A stretch of 64,000 bases of DNA from Auanema rhodensis (lineage: Eukaryota; Nematoda; Chromadorea; Rhabditida; Rhabditidae), in contig OZ059895.1 in the NCBI GenBank assembly GCA_964057225.1, forward strand, positions 17,017,688 through 17,081,687, written 5' to 3'. This document shows, one piece after another, positions 21,227 to 34,865 of the stretch; position 1 is the stretch's first letter, and each line of letters opens with the position of its first letter. Below the pieces are notes generated by a model. It searched no databases. It was given only the letters and a program-made list of their open reading frames with translations, and was not told the origin of the DNA. The position numbers and the translations under genes were made by a program.

Positions 21227-24200
21227 CACAGAAATGCGTCTCGAAAAGATCAGACAATCTGCATCAAAGCTTACATGGGATGATTTCACAGGTGCCTTGC
21301 ATCGTAATCTAAAGGTTAGTAATTGTTTTTAACTTTTGACTTTCAATATATTCATAGTAAACTCAATATATCTATATTCAGGAGAAGAAGTATGTTTTGG
21401 ATGCGGATGGAAAATTGGATCTTCTTCAAGCTATTGTTTACATGAAAAAAAATTTACCAGTAGATGAAAATGCTGATATGACGGGACGTTTGAAGCAACT
21501 AGCAGATAGTTTAGAGTTAGTCATTTTACATGAGAGTCTGATTCGTATAATATTTTTATAGATGCTCATTAGATTTCTCAATGGGAACGTATAAGTTGAA
21601 AAACAACGATATTTATATTGAATTAGAATCTGAAAATAATAAGGTTACTTTATAAATAAAAATCAATTATTCATTATTGAGTTTTAGTTACAAACCTGTA
21701 AAATTGGTTATTATGGGCTACCTCCTCAGGTTAGTATTGAAGGATGTAGTTTTTTGAACGATGGCGATTATAATACTTTCCGTTCTGCTGTATTTTCTAT
21801 GCTTTCTATTATACCAAATTTTGGCAATAATTTGTAAGTTTTCCTGTGAATCCTGAGTTTTTTTATTTGTTTTTTTTTTCAGGGAACATAGAAAGAATTG
21901 CTCAAAAGCTTTAGAAACATTAGAGAACTTTCTTAAGCTGCAAACTGGAGTTCCTTCTTTTAAATCCGTTAATAATTTACCTTATGGATGTTTCCGTTCG
22001 CGTTCTCCTCTACATGCCGGTAGAATATATTATTCTGCTGAGCCGAGCTATGTCAAGGCTGCAGATAGAGTAGAATTCTATGAAGAAACCGGTACGTTCC
22101 AAAAATTTTGTTCTAAGACCAGGATTCTTTTTAGAATTTTCCAACTTACCTCATCTGGAACTCAGTATCGTTCATCATGATAAGCCAACCGAACTACCTG
22201 CGGGAAACTCTCAATCGTTAGTTTGTGTGTTCATATTTTGCAATGCGATTTTTTATTTTAGAGATCCCTGGAGTCACACGAATTCTATTCCAGCATGTCT
22301 GTGCTTGAAATTTTCCATTCCCATCATATTCTCATATAGTACATGGCAAAAACTCGAGAAATATTTAGCAAAGCCATCAATTGCTAAACAACATGTGAAT
22401 CTCTACAGACATACCAGTAGATTTGACTTCAAGGTTTTTTAGAAATAGCTTGTTTTATATTTTGAAATTTCTAACAGGATTCGAATTTGGTACTTAAATC
22501 ATGTCTACCTGGAAATCTTCTGCAGCATCATTATATTATTAATTCTGAACTTTTGAAAGAAGAGTCTGATGTTGTTATTAGTGAGCTTTTCTTGCAAGAT
22601 TCTAAAAATTTAGATAAGGTTTGTATATCTTCTAATTCTTATTCTATGTTATTCTTATTTAAGGTTATTGCTCTTATTAGATCTCAACAAATGCATAACA
22701 GTCTTTGGGAATCTATGTTGTCCATGTGTGTTGGAAAATGGAAAGGCGGAGAAGTTGCTAAAATGAAAGTTATTCCAGCTGCAACTCGCTTTGAAGTTCA
22801 ATATATGGGTCTGAATGGTTTAATTTTGGGTAAGATATTTTGATTTTACAAGAGTTTCTTAAAACTGTTTTTAGTACGTTTCGAACAGAACAAGGAATTC
22901 AAATGGTCTGCAACCGTGTACGAAGGAAATGACGTCCAGCCAGCCTCAAGAGAAGTAGATGCGAGGATAACTGAAATGCTTTTGAAGTAGGATGCACCTA
23001 AGTTATATCATTTACTTTTTATCTTGGTTTAGGTCCTATTCGATCCCATGCGCAATGACCCGGGTGGTATCTGCTTTTCCTTCTCTATCAACACACGATC
23101 CAGCTGTACCCACGTTTGATTCGTCTGTTGTTATTGAGAAAATGGATAAAGTTGGAGATGCTTGGTTGCCTGTTAAGCGTAATCCTCAGCCGAAACCTAA
23201 GTTTGTGTATGATGTTGAAGACGATCCAAGTCCGGGCGCGCTTTTGGCTTCCTTTAAAGAAGTTGAAATCATAATTGAACAACTTCCATCTAGACCAGAA
23301 GCGATGTCCCGGACAATGCGTTTACAGTCTGATACTTCTTATGCTAAAGCTAATGATGATATGGTGGGATATAATAATTTATGTACTCTTGGTTACCGGC
23401 TAATCCAGCTGGGTCGTTCGCCCAATATGCTTCCCATTTATTGCTAAAAGAAAAAATAGACAAAAATATTATTGAGGGAAATAGTGGCAGCCCAGTTGGA
23501 TCGGTTGGTTCCTCCAGGGTCACGGCAGCAGAAAAGACTGACTCGTGTTGCTTCAGGCAGCTATATTCGAAATTGCGGATACTATGGAGGATGGAGAGAT
23601 GAAGGCTTCGACACCTGTTGTGACGAACCGACACGAGTCGAGTCCTGCTCCGCGGTCTGCTGGAGGAATCACTCAAATAAGCCCATTGGAAGCGGCTAGA
23701 CAAAGAATGACGGTTGGTTTATTATCAATAGAACTGAAAAATAAAACAGAAAAGCAAAATACGAAAATACAACGACAAGCAAAGTATCATAGTAATACAA
23801 ACAAGAACAATGTTTCTTTGTGTTCTTAAATCTAAAAAATCGACTTATGTCTTCATGAAATCGTTTGTAGCATAGTGTTGGAGCTGCTACAGCAGTGGGG
23901 TTGGCCAACGTGCCTGCTACTGTTCCTACAGCTGATGTATTTGATTTTTCTGATGATCGTTCTATGAATAATATTTCTCAATTCCCTTCACCATCTTCTC
24001 AACTTGCCGGATTCACCTATCCAACGGCGATGACAAGTCCCATAAGTTCTCATATGAGAGGAGGTGAGCAACGTGATGAAAAGCGTAAAATATGCTTGAA
24101 AGTTCAGGCCTGCAACCTAATGCTAAACCACGGCGGGCTCGTGGTAGAAAAGTGGGCAATCTCGGTGATAGAACTGCATCAACTGATAGTATTCTGAACA

Positions 24201-26904
24201 TTGGGACAGGAATGGCTGATTATGCTCCAACTGGATCCCGTAGAGGCCGAGGTTGATATTTGATCCAAAAATTGGCCCATTCACAGTTTTTAAGGTAAAA
24301 CACCAGGAGCAGGTAGAGGCCGAGGCTCTCGTGGAAAAAAGAATTCAACTGTTGTTACCACTCCTACAGAGATGGAACATCGGCCAATGCTTCAACGGTC
24401 ATACAGTGAATATACTGGTGTCAACCCGATCAGTATGGTTTTTCTGAAAGAAATAAAAGACAATCCTCTTACAGTGTATTCTCATTATCCTCAAGGAGCA
24501 CCTAATCTTGATCCAATGCAAATGATGCCTGAAAAACCTCACATGCCTTTCATGGAGGAAGAATCCGATGATGAGCATTGTGATCCACCGCCACCCCCAA
24601 AGAACTTAGGACTTCACCCTCCTGGACAATACATGCAGGGACATCAATCCGCTATGCCATCACCGTCTGCTGGTATGTATCATCCAAATCAATCACCGAT
24701 GATGATGGTAAGAGTTGTTACTATTATTACTTCGATTTATATTGTTTACTTCAGGCACAGTCTCCTGCTTTCCATAATTCTCCCTTGGCTTCTTCTCCTG
24801 CTTCAACATTTTCCGATTTCAAAGGTTCTGTTAAACATGGCAGAAGAGATACTACTGACACTCCACCTATTCCAAGTCCTTTATCAAATCCCAACTCAAT
24901 GTCTGCTTTATCCATGGCTCATACTCCACCTATTCCTGGTGCTGCACCATCTCCTGCACACATGCCGTTACCGTCTCCACTTTCTACAAATGCACCGGGG
25001 CTTATGTCGCATATGTTATCTATGCCAACAGCTTCCACGGCTGCTCCTCCAGTCTCAGCACATGCTCCAACTCCCAACTATGGCCGAGTCACTACCCCAA
25101 CTCCTGTTACGTCTGCTCCTGTTCCGACCTCAGTTCCAACTCCTGCCCCTGCACCTGTACCCGCACCCGCGCCTGCCCCAGTTCCAGCTCCTACTCCTAC
25201 TCCTACCCCAGCACTTCCAACATTGACTCATCTCAAAGTGAAGGTTAGGACTCTTGTTAGGTAAGTCAAATTGAATTATACTCCGGTGAATCATTTTCTT
25301 TTTTTTCAGTGATTTGTACGACGATGGTGGTGATTCGCCGCCCCCACCTGAAGAAAGAATCCCTGCTGCTATTTTAGGTACTAGCACTTCGAACTTATCT
25401 TCGAGCTTGGTAATAATGCTTTTAATGTCATGTTGAAAAAGAAACTATTCTTTTAGAATATATCAAGTGTGTCTAGTTCTCCTAGAGAAAATTCCAATGA
25501 CTCTACTACATCTCAGATCAAATCTGATTCGAGCAAAATTATTCTCAAGGTTTTTTAAAACATGCTCTGTATAAATCTCATGGGTTTTTCTTAGATTCCC
25601 AAGCCTCAGAGAGCTACACCTACTTTTGATGTCCAGAAGCCGAAATCTGGATCTGGAACCCACAAAGCTGAGCGAGCAGAGAGATCCGAAAAGAAGAAAA
25701 AGGAAAAAGATAAAGAGCGTGAAAAAGACAAGGAGAAAGAACGAGATAAAGATAGAGAGAAAGACAAAGATAAAGATAAAGAAGAAGCTAGAAGAAAACG
25801 TAAAGCAGAATCTAGCAAAGATAGAGACTCTAAAAGATCGAAGGTATCCCAACTTTTCTATCTCTCTTCTTTATAAAAGCCTTCCAATTCACAGATCTCA
25901 TCAAGCTCTGCTCATGCTTCGGATAAAATGTTGCCAATTTTACAATTTGGGGCTCCAATTAATAGTTTAAAGAATTTCAAAATTCCAAAGGTTTCGATAA
26001 GATTTGACTTCCTTTATTGATATTCTATTTCAGAGAGAAGATAATCGTGATTCTCCTAAAGATGCTAAAGATTCTTCAAGCGCACAGAGTTCTGATCGCA
26101 GTTCTGGATCATCAGGTTCCCTCCCTTTCTCGTCTTTCAAATATTTTTTCTTATTTAGCTCCTCCTCCACCCCCTCCTCCACCTAAACCTATTATGAAAA
26201 AACCTCATATGCCACCTCCCAATATGAATCGAGGTTATATGGTTGGAATGCCGCCGGGCCAGCGAAAGCCGATGTCTATGATGGATCACGGTCGAAGGTT
26301 GCTTATATGATTTCCTGAATGTGTGTGAGATGTAAGATTATACTTTCAGGCCTCCTCTGATTCCGGGACCACCATCAAGTATTCCATTGCCTAAAGGCCC
26401 TCCCCCGCCTTCCAGACCTTTGGCCGGACAATGGGTGCGCCCACCATCCAGTAGCATAGCAAACAATCCGCCAACAGTGCCATCTCAATCGCCCTATTCA
26501 CACTTGCCACCCCCAAGGTATGTCTTTTGAAGTAACTTGTTTAACGAATTGTCTTGGTTATCATCTAATACTTGCGTTATTAAAAGGTGAATTACACATA
26601 CAATATCGCAATGTTCTTCAAATAGTGTTAAGTAGTTAAGTTCACAATGTTGTATTGTCCCGTTTTTGGGTAGCCACCTATTTTGAGCCGCTTTTATATC
26701 GCTTGCCATCTCATTCTTTGTTATTTGCTCAGCTTTTATTCATTTGCATGATTTGTTTTCTAATGTTAAGCTTGCTGCCCATTAATTCCACTCTCAGACT
26801 TTCATTTTATCTTCCCTTTCAGGTCGCCGTCACCAGAACAACCCAAGATGCAGATAGAAGATCCCAATAGTCCGGAGGACTCACTCAGAATTGCTGATGA
26901 CTAA
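21177..26904 (+). CDS. mdt-1.1: Mediator complex subunit 1 (MED1/SOP-3-like), 1379 aa, 26 exons
   Basis: Exons: 21177-21314, 21382-21515, 21562-21643, 21688-21833, 21883-22091, 22135-22216, 22262-22433, 22478-22618, 22664-22829, 22875-22986, 23033-23363, 23460-23507, 23557-23712, 23871-24063, 24108-24251, 24295-24432, 24475-24707, 24755-25260, 25310-25409, 25457-25549, 25595-25843, 25895-25990, 26034-26115, 26159-26297, 26350-26517, 26823-26904. Phases close; only 23364-23556 (exon 12) is ambiguous. Residues about 1-560 form the MED1 domain (DFTGALHRNLK, CKIGYYGLPPQ, RTMRLQSDTS). The rest is disordered: Gly-Arg-rich, Pro/Ala/Thr-Pro repeats, a Lys/Glu/Asp/Arg-rich block, a polyproline run, and an acidic end (EDPNSPEDSLRIADD). 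MED1 links gene-specific activators to Pol II through the Mediator middle module in the nucleus. An out-of-frame ATG at 21164 overlaps the start. Confidence 0.87.
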
Positions 26905-27779
26905 CTCCAAACCTAGTACTTAGGACCTTTAAATATGTGATATATCATGCAAATCTTACTAATATTACTTTTTCTTGTATTATACGCTTGAGAAAAGTAC
27001 GAGTTTTGTACATTCTGCCGTTTTAAGTCTGGCTAGACTACTCTCTCTAAACTGTTTGATGAAGAAAGAAACACCTGGCTTTTAGATTTAAGTTAATTCG
27101 TATTTTTGTTTTTACCATTCTCAGATCTCAACCGGTTTTGCTATTTTATATTATAATTTTTAACTTAAATATTTTATTTATGAATTGAAGAATAGAGGGT
27201 GTATGCATCTATTGTAGGCATTGTCAAATTTACGAGTGATTATCGTTAAAAAAATATTTTAAAGAAAAAAAGATTCATTTTATAGTTTAGAAAGTATGAA
27301 GTACACAATTCAAACAATCAGAAAATAAAATGTGAATGTATATAAGCAGAAATGGTCCAAATATCGCAAGTTCTATAAAAGAATTTAGGAAAAAATTGCA
27401 TCTATGCAACGAAAAACGGCCTGCAAGAAAACTGAAAGTCGAATGCGTGTACAAGACGAGTTTGACTTATCACAGTAACACGTTCTGAGCAATATAATTC
27501 AGAGATAGATTCTATTTAAATTAGTTCTGATACAGAATGATTCTTGGAATAGATTCCACAAATGGCAATAAGTTAATATAACGATAGTTTTTTCGGTTAA
27601 AAACGCATAGTTTGACTAGATTTTAGATAGCACCTTGATATGACCATATGATGGAAGCAATATATAAATATGGAAATGTTACAAATATACAAAGTTCTCT
27701 CTCAATATGAAAAGAGAAGCTGGATAAATGACAAGAATGGAATTGGACACGTTTGATGGTTGAAAATGTAAGAGAAAAA
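26905..27779. other. Convergent 3' region of MED1 and LIN-10
   Basis: About 875 bp of AT-rich DNA between the two stop codons. No exon or RNA gene seen. It should hold both 3' UTRs. Confidence 0.65.
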
Positions 27780-30700
27780 TCAAATATATTGAGGTTGTTC
27801 CTGACCCGTTAGTAGGCGGAACATGGAGGTCGGCATGGTTTTCATATGAATCTCACCTACAGCAGTAGCTAACATATTTACGATCCTATCATGGGCTACT
27901 GCCACCACAGAATGGCCATTGATCTCAATAATTCTGTGACCTACACGAATTCCACCTCGTTCAGCAATACCTCCTACAAAACAGGTATAAATTCAAATAA
28001 AATTGATGAAAATGTTTACCACGCAATAATGAGCAAATCACTCCATTTTGCACAGAAAAACCTAATTGATATTTGGTATCCGGCCTTCTAATTCGGACTT
28101 CAACAACTGGTGGCGTTGAAACAACTGTTAGTCGGACAGCAGTAGCAGACCTGACCAAACACAGCGTAATTGATGAGTATAACTAACTACTTACTTTGCC
28201 TTCTTAATATTTTCCTGGGCGGCGGACAATGGTAAGCCGACTAAAGAAATCCCGTTGATATTTATAATTTGATCACCAATATTCAATTGGTTAGATCGGG
28301 CAGCCGGACCCGTTGGGTTCATATGAGCTAAAACAACAGTGGGAAGCATAGAACCCCATCCACTTTCCACCTTAAAAACAATTAAATTCATGAAAGGCAC
28401 CGAAAACCAGAGAAATTACCACAACAACACCTAGAGGTTCTCCAGATTTTTTAGGAACTACAACGTCTTTTTGAGTTTCTTTACGAGCAAACATTTCAAG
28501 CTCATCCCCCAGTAACTCTTGGGAGTTTAAAACTTCCTATAAATTCAACGCAAAACATAGAATATGTACACAAGAGAGAATACTCACTTGATAATCGATA
28601 TGTCTCAGATATGATGGATCGTCAATGCCATTCGCTCGCAGAAACTCTACATAAGCAACCTGAAAAGTGCTAGGTAGATGAGCCGCAAACGACATGTGAG
28701 AAATACTTGGAATGCTTGTCCAATTGATTGAGCAATGAAAGAAGCTTCATCCGATTCGAAAACGTGACATATGACCTTTGGGGACTTTTTAACTCCTTCA
28801 ATTCTGGAACAATGAAGTAATTATTTATGAATTAAATGGTTCCTATGCATACTGGCAGCAGTGCTCATCGCTGTCACTTGGAGACATTCGTCTAGCCATT
28901 AAGACAACAAGGTCACCAATATCAGCAATGTATGAAATAGTACGAAGAGCATGATCCATTAAAATATCCTGAAAACCACAAAAATGCTCAATATGCAAGT
29001 TTTTAAAAGCGCAAGAAGTGGGACTAAAAGCGAACAAAGGAATGCAACACAACAGTTAACCAACCTGCCGAACGTCGGTGTCGGATATGCGCTGAAGAAA
29101 GGACATTGGACATTAGGAAAAAAGGAAACAAAGGTAATCTCAAAGCCGTTTACGACAGAGATGGAAAGCAAATTTACCTGAAGATCGGTGTTTAAGACCA
29201 TGATTTTTTCAGTTGATATAAAGAGATCAATTTCGGTACTAGGTTGTAACTCGCCATCGGGAGCCTGGAACATTAGGCTTTGTATATACAACGAATTCAA
29301 ATAGCTTAGGGTACCTTCACACGGGCTACAGCTTCCTGAGCTTGAGCCATCCTAGCTACCTTGCTGCCTCTCGTTTCACAGACCATCTGTGTAGATCCCA
29401 GGTATCGAGCTCGAAATAGGACACCCTCGATAAGTACGGCAGGTTCATGCACCATTGCTGTAAAGTAGATAAGATATTTATTTCGTTCAATACAGTTTGA
29501 GAGCTAAAAAGGACTACTATAACCAAATGGAAGATAGCGCCACAGCACGGCTGTCAAAAAGTTTGGTATAATTTAAAAAGTAAGGTGGAAACACAAGAGC
29601 ACAACCACGTCATAGGTAATAGACAAGCAAGAAAACGGAAAATCGTCTATGTAAAAGCATTAGAGCAACGAAGCAGTAGATAGAATAAACTAACTGATCA
29701 ATTCATTCCCTTAACCAAACTCTCAGGTTTACTTACCCAATGGTGAATCAATTCGAGGATGTTTAGGAGAATGACAAGGCGATTCTTCATCGACAACTAG
29801 GGTTAACGTTTTTTGCGATTAAGAATCATTGAGAAAGGGAGTTATGGTTTTAGTTCAACTTTTTTTTTGTGTTAGTGCTCCAGTGCGCCAAATTTACGGG
29901 AATCAAATAAATAATACTTACTTTCTCTGCTACTTTTCTTTTTGATTTCGGGGTGAGAATTATCTCCTGAACTTATAAGCCTATCAGTCTCCTGTTCTTC
30001 TTCGGCATCATTATTATCGGGAAGAGTAGATGATACTTCTTCACCCCAATTATCATTCTGCAAAATATGTTATGAACATTGATAATAAAGTGTCGCTCTT
30101 ACGCTTGCAGCAGCTGATTCCTCCTCCTTTTGAATCTTTTTCTGATATGAATCACGTAGAACCCAAATAGGATCATCGCCATTTTCCTTATTATCTTCAG
30201 GCCATGGGTTATTTGAAGATGTAGACGGCTTCAAAGTTTATAATAACATTAAAAACAATTATTTATAATTGTACCATGCTTGTTTTCCGATTAACTGGAT
30301 GAGTGGGGGGAGGTGGTGGAGCTATTCCTCCCTTTCCAAACAATTGCTGGGCAGTAGCACGAGGTGGGGGTTGCTGTGAATCATATTCCACGTCGTCAAC
30401 AGGAGGTGAAATCTGAGGGTTTTGATTTTGTGGAAAAGGTGGTTGAGTAAAAGCGGAAATAAGTTGCTAAAGGCTAGAGCTAAAAAGCGATAATAAAACA
30501 TCAAATACCTCTGGAGTAAACGACGGTTGATCCCCAGTTGATAAGGATGACACAAAAGGATTAGAGGGGGAAGGTTGGACAAACGGATTTACAAACTGTT
30601 GTGTAGGCAACCCAAGTTGTCCATACGCGGGAATAATATGTGGCATTCCCATTTGAGACATACCAGAAGTATACATAGCGGGTTGCGAAGCCTAAACGAT

Positions 30701-33628
30701 TGAGATAGGGAAAATAAAAAATGGAAAAAGCAAAAAACAGCAAAACAAAGAGAAAGTCATACCATTGTTGAAGTTTGAGTAGACGTCGGCTGAGTCGAAG
30801 GAGTAGCTGTACTAGGTCCTGATTCAGGCAAATTGAAGGATGATCGCAATTGATTCAGCGTTTCCTTCGGAGGTGAAACTTTGGGAGCAACAGGTGGGGT
30901 ATAAGGCAAAGCACACTGAATAGAGAACGTGTACAAATGAAGAAACCAAATGCTAGCAAGCACCACAATATCAATAGAAAACAACACAAGTCATGACAGA
31001 AACAGCATGACACACAAAATTACCACGACAGAGGAGTAACAATAGATGAAAAAGGTAGCATTTCTTGACAAAAGGTCAGGAAAAGAAGAATCTACATTAC
31101 GACAATAAGTCATGCACACTTCACAACTTCGGTAGTCCCACCTGATCTGCATTAATTGCGTGAGGAAAAGAAGGAGCAAAGTTGTTTTGCTCATCAAGTG
31201 ATGTCATATTGGAAGGAATAGCAGGTATGGTAACTACAGATGAGCCAATAAGTTCTGCCATTTCACGGTCATCGATCTAAAAGGACGACCCCCAGTTAAA
31301 ACTATGGAAACCCGTTGATGTTTAGCAGAAATTCTAATTTCCCCGATTTTAAATGTTTGTCTAGATGGTAACACTAAGGAGAAGTGAACCGTAGAAAAGG
31401 AAATAGGAAAATTCTGGAGAGCATGCATAATTGAACAAGAAAAAGAGATTGAAAAGTAATGGAAATGTGATTAAACATTGAATAAAAATTCAAGAAAAAT
31501 GTGATAAATCACGAAAGTGATAACAATATGATAATTTGTCTATTAGATATGAAAAAACACTTACTTTCTTTATGTTCTTGTTTTGGGACCTTCGAGCTAC
31601 TTCCTTCTCAATTTCACTCATCTGTTTTCTAATGAGATTGGCAGTTCTCTCATCTTCTGAAGCACTTTTACGTTCTTCTCCCAAGCAATTTTCTGCTTGG
31701 AAATTGCTTATATCTGATGAACTATTATCCTGCAAAAAGTTAATTAATATGCAATTAATACTTGATATTCACACCTTTTCGTTATGTTCCAACGTCCTCG
31801 CTGGCGTCCGCTCGCTATCAGACTCTGACGCAGTCTTACTCCTATGGCTAGCATCTAAAATATTTGAAAATAGATTGAGAAACTTTTTTTTAATTAATAT
31901 TCATGTCAATTTAGAAATTAAAAATTCTTATTTAACAATAGACATGCAACTTATGAATCTTTCTACGACCTCTATCATCTACTTAAACTACTTTACTCAT
32001 TCCCTAGCGGGCATGTTTTCGCGTCAAGTATTGAACAAATCCCCTTCGAGCTGCTCTTGCATGAATTAATCACATGTGAGAACCTCGCTCATCTCTTGTT
32101 CCTCCCTTGTTATCGATTTCAAATGTACTCCATATATTAGCCAAGTAAACCCCAATAAACAATAGAAAGTGAGCATGCAATATAAATGAAGACTAATTAA
32201 GCAACTAGAAAAGCGGAAACATTGAGCTGGCTGCAGCACGCAATTTTCTATTTGATAGCCTGTCTGCCAAACCCAGAACTCTTCCTGCACATTTCTATCG
32301 AACCCATTTGCCACTTCAGGCGTCTATTAGAAACAAGCTTGAAACTGAAGAAGAGACAAGCCAAACGACGAGAATAGACGTTGCTTTGAGTTAATAGCAC
32401 CCTGGTTGGTGACATATATTCTCGTTGCTTGCTAAAACTATACTTGCATACTGATGTCTGCGAGATCGCGCATCATGAATATACTAGCACCTATCAACAT
32501 CATAGCTAGCTGCTAGATGTGGCTTGAGTATCCCGAAGATACATACATAAGTAAAAATGATTCAACTGCCAAACTATTGACTAGTCTTTTCAACAAATAT
32601 AAAACTTTCTCACACCACCAGCATTTCAGAAACGACAAGTCTTGAAGAAGGATTAAGAGAGGCAAATCTTACTGGTTACCCCAGGGAAAAGAACAGAATA
32701 ATAAGAAAACAAAGAAATTTTCTTAAAATCAAACCTGGAATATTCTGTAGTATTTGTTCTGTATTTTTTATAGATGAGCATTCAGCATCAAGTGCAAGGT
32801 CTGACGAACTGGATTCGGTAACAATTGGGGCAACCGTAGCAGTTGGAATCTGGCAGAAATCACATAAAAACTAGTTCAATACAAACACGGGGCAAACCTC
32901 ATAATGCCCATTTTCAGTTAAATGGGTATTCTTTAGAGAATTAACTGCCTCATTAACACTATCGGCTTGTGATGCCTAGAAATAAGAATAAACAACCGCA
33001 CAGCTTATTCACAACAAGTAAAATTATTTTTAAAAAGAATATGCGTTAATCGCGTGCATTGATAAATTTGCGGTTGAAGTTTTTATGAGCATGAGCACAT
33101 GATTCATAAAAACTATGAGAAAAAAGAAAATTGAAAATAAAAAAAACGTAATGAAGGAAATTCTGAAAACACAAACCTGACTAGAAGGGCGATTAGGAGT
33201 TGGAGCCATGAAAGGCATTGGGAACGCCATAGTCTGACCAAACTGACTAGATGCAGCCATCATTTGTTGAAAATATTGCTGCATCATCTCTTGATATTGA
33301 GCTGGGGAAAATACCATTCCCGGAACAGCACCAGGCGCAGCCTGTCCATCTGTTTGTTGTGGAAGAAAAGGAGATATAAATGGATTAAAGAAAGGTGGAG
33401 GCATGGCCATTTCTGAAAATTCGACATTCAACAACAGAAAAGGTCATTCATTCACAGCTTTCCCATGCTACTTAGCATGGCTCGTTTCAAGTGGTTGTAA
33501 TCGGACACAAAACGATAAAACTTACGGAACGGTGCTGGTTGGCCTTCGTTGGTTAATGGTGTTGGAACCGTTTGAGATGTTCCAGAAGAACATGCTTGTA
33601 CATCGGGAGATTCTGCTCCCAACGACAT
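27780..33628 (-). CDS. lin-10: LIN-10 / X11 (Mint) PTB-PDZ-PDZ adaptor, 973 aa, 23 exons
   Basis: Minus-strand exons: 33628-33526, 33412-33177, 32975-32898, 32849-32735, 31854-31775, 31729-31565, 31276-31142, 30915-30763, 30691-30509, 30466-30275, 30228-30103, 30057-29922, 29796-29737, 29457-29315, 29264-29178, 29091-29065, 28968-28853, 28803-28707, 28659-28588, 28536-28420, 28370-28195, 28150-28020, 27973-27780; all phases close. The N-terminal ~590 residues are disordered, rich in Pro, Gln, Met and Asn. A PTB domain follows (about 595-765; [47 protein letters not shown]), then PDZ1 ([17 protein letters not shown]) and PDZ2 ([19 protein letters not shown]), ending [14 protein letters not shown]. 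This is an X11-type scaffold in receptor and vesicle trafficking; in C. elegans LIN-10 localises the EGF receptor LET-23 and glutamate receptors. One exon is only 27 nt. Confidence 0.94.
31855..32734 (-). other. Intron 4 of the lin-10 gene
   Basis: An 880 bp intron within the disordered N-terminal coding part. No nested gene, repeat array or RNA seen. Confidence 0.7.
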
Positions 33629-34865
33629 GGCTGTGACACTCACCTGAAACGATAGATGAAAATCAACGTAAAAAGATAAAAGGGTTGCAAATATGGAAAA
33701 TGATTGACATGTATCTAACGTAAGATAGGTCATTTATGCTATCATGATAAGAAAACTAGGCAGAGTTCCAGCTCAAATCAATGTCAAAGTACGACGCATA
33801 AATATGATATAAATCTATCGATAACAAAAAATGTGAAGCTTCTAGTAGGAGCCCAAAACGATGGCACCCCATAGGCTTATAATACGAAGTTCAAGCTGAG
33901 AATATGAGGTAAATTAAACATTTTCCATAAACTCTAATCGATGTTAAGGAAGGTCTCTAGTGTATGAATACGTCCTGGGCGTCTGACTCTGCCTAGTAAG
34001 CCGCGTCGCGTCCGCCCGCAGTACTCCGTAAATCTACACGCCTCAGCTGGAACAGTGCCCTTCCGATGCTATGAGGATGGGATCCGATATCCGTTTCCAG
34101 TTGCAATCACATCAGATTTAATTAAGAACTGTGTGGCGTCTTAGCAGTTTTGAGAAAAATCTCTCAAAAACATGAACTGGACATTCTCGAATGCAAAGAA
34201 ATGTTGTTGACCCGATTTTCAGTTAATTATTTTATTTGGTTATGCTTTCAATATCGAACACTTTTGACGAGAGCTATTACTAATAATAATATTAACACAA
34301 GATAATCAATGATAACGAGCAAAAAGAAAAATCCTTTGTACTACATATTCTCATTGAACAATAGTTTGGATTGCAGGATAAAGGAAGCCTTTGAAGGCAT
34401 ATTTAGAACGGGATGTTGACCAACTGGAGTAAATATATAAGACTTCTGATTTAGAAAGCGAGAAGTGAAAAATAGAGTTTGAGAATTAGATGAACTTAAC
34501 AATGAAGCTGCTACTTCTGAATTAACTATTGAATAAAGAAATATTTTTCTAATGAAATTGCAAAAACATTTAGAAATATATTGTTTTATCAATTTTACTA
34601 CTTGATGTTGAATTAATTTCATAACCAACAGAAATAATATTTTTAATGGTTACTTGTTATCTCTTGAGCATGTTCACTTCTACCACATTTTTTATAATAT
34701 ATTTTGGATTGAGGCGCGCCCTAATATACAGACTCTTACAGTATATTATGGCTTAAACGCTAAACAGATGCCAAAGGCTTAACCTTGTTATTTTTTACTT
34801 TTCATTCTTGAAAGGAATAAAGTTTTTTGATAACTTCTCTCATAAAGCTTTTTTACAGGTTTCTT
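33629..34865. other. Divergent promoter region of lin-10 (-) and mau-2 (+)
   Basis: 1.24 kb shared upstream region. A TTTCAG acceptor at 33644-33650 (minus strand) lies 15 nt before the lin-10 ATG and is a likely trans-splice site. A more GC-rich patch lies at 33984-34090, and a GGCGCGCC palindrome at 34713-34720 is about 150 bp before mau-2. No exon seen. Confidence 0.5.
34849..34858 (+). promoter_or_regulatory. Likely spliced-leader acceptor of mau-2
   Basis: CTTTTTTACAG is a strong nematode 3' splice site only 7 nt upstream of the ATG at 34866, with no fitting upstream coding exon. That is the usual layout of an SL trans-splice site. Confidence 0.6.

Noticed and set aside
23364-23556. Alternative MED1 exon choices (for example acceptor at 23409 or reading through as GSFAQYASHLLLKEK)
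   Set aside because: These routes either hit a stop or need a 26-nt intron. The 48-nt exon at 23460-23507 closes all phases and was preferred, though transcript data are needed.
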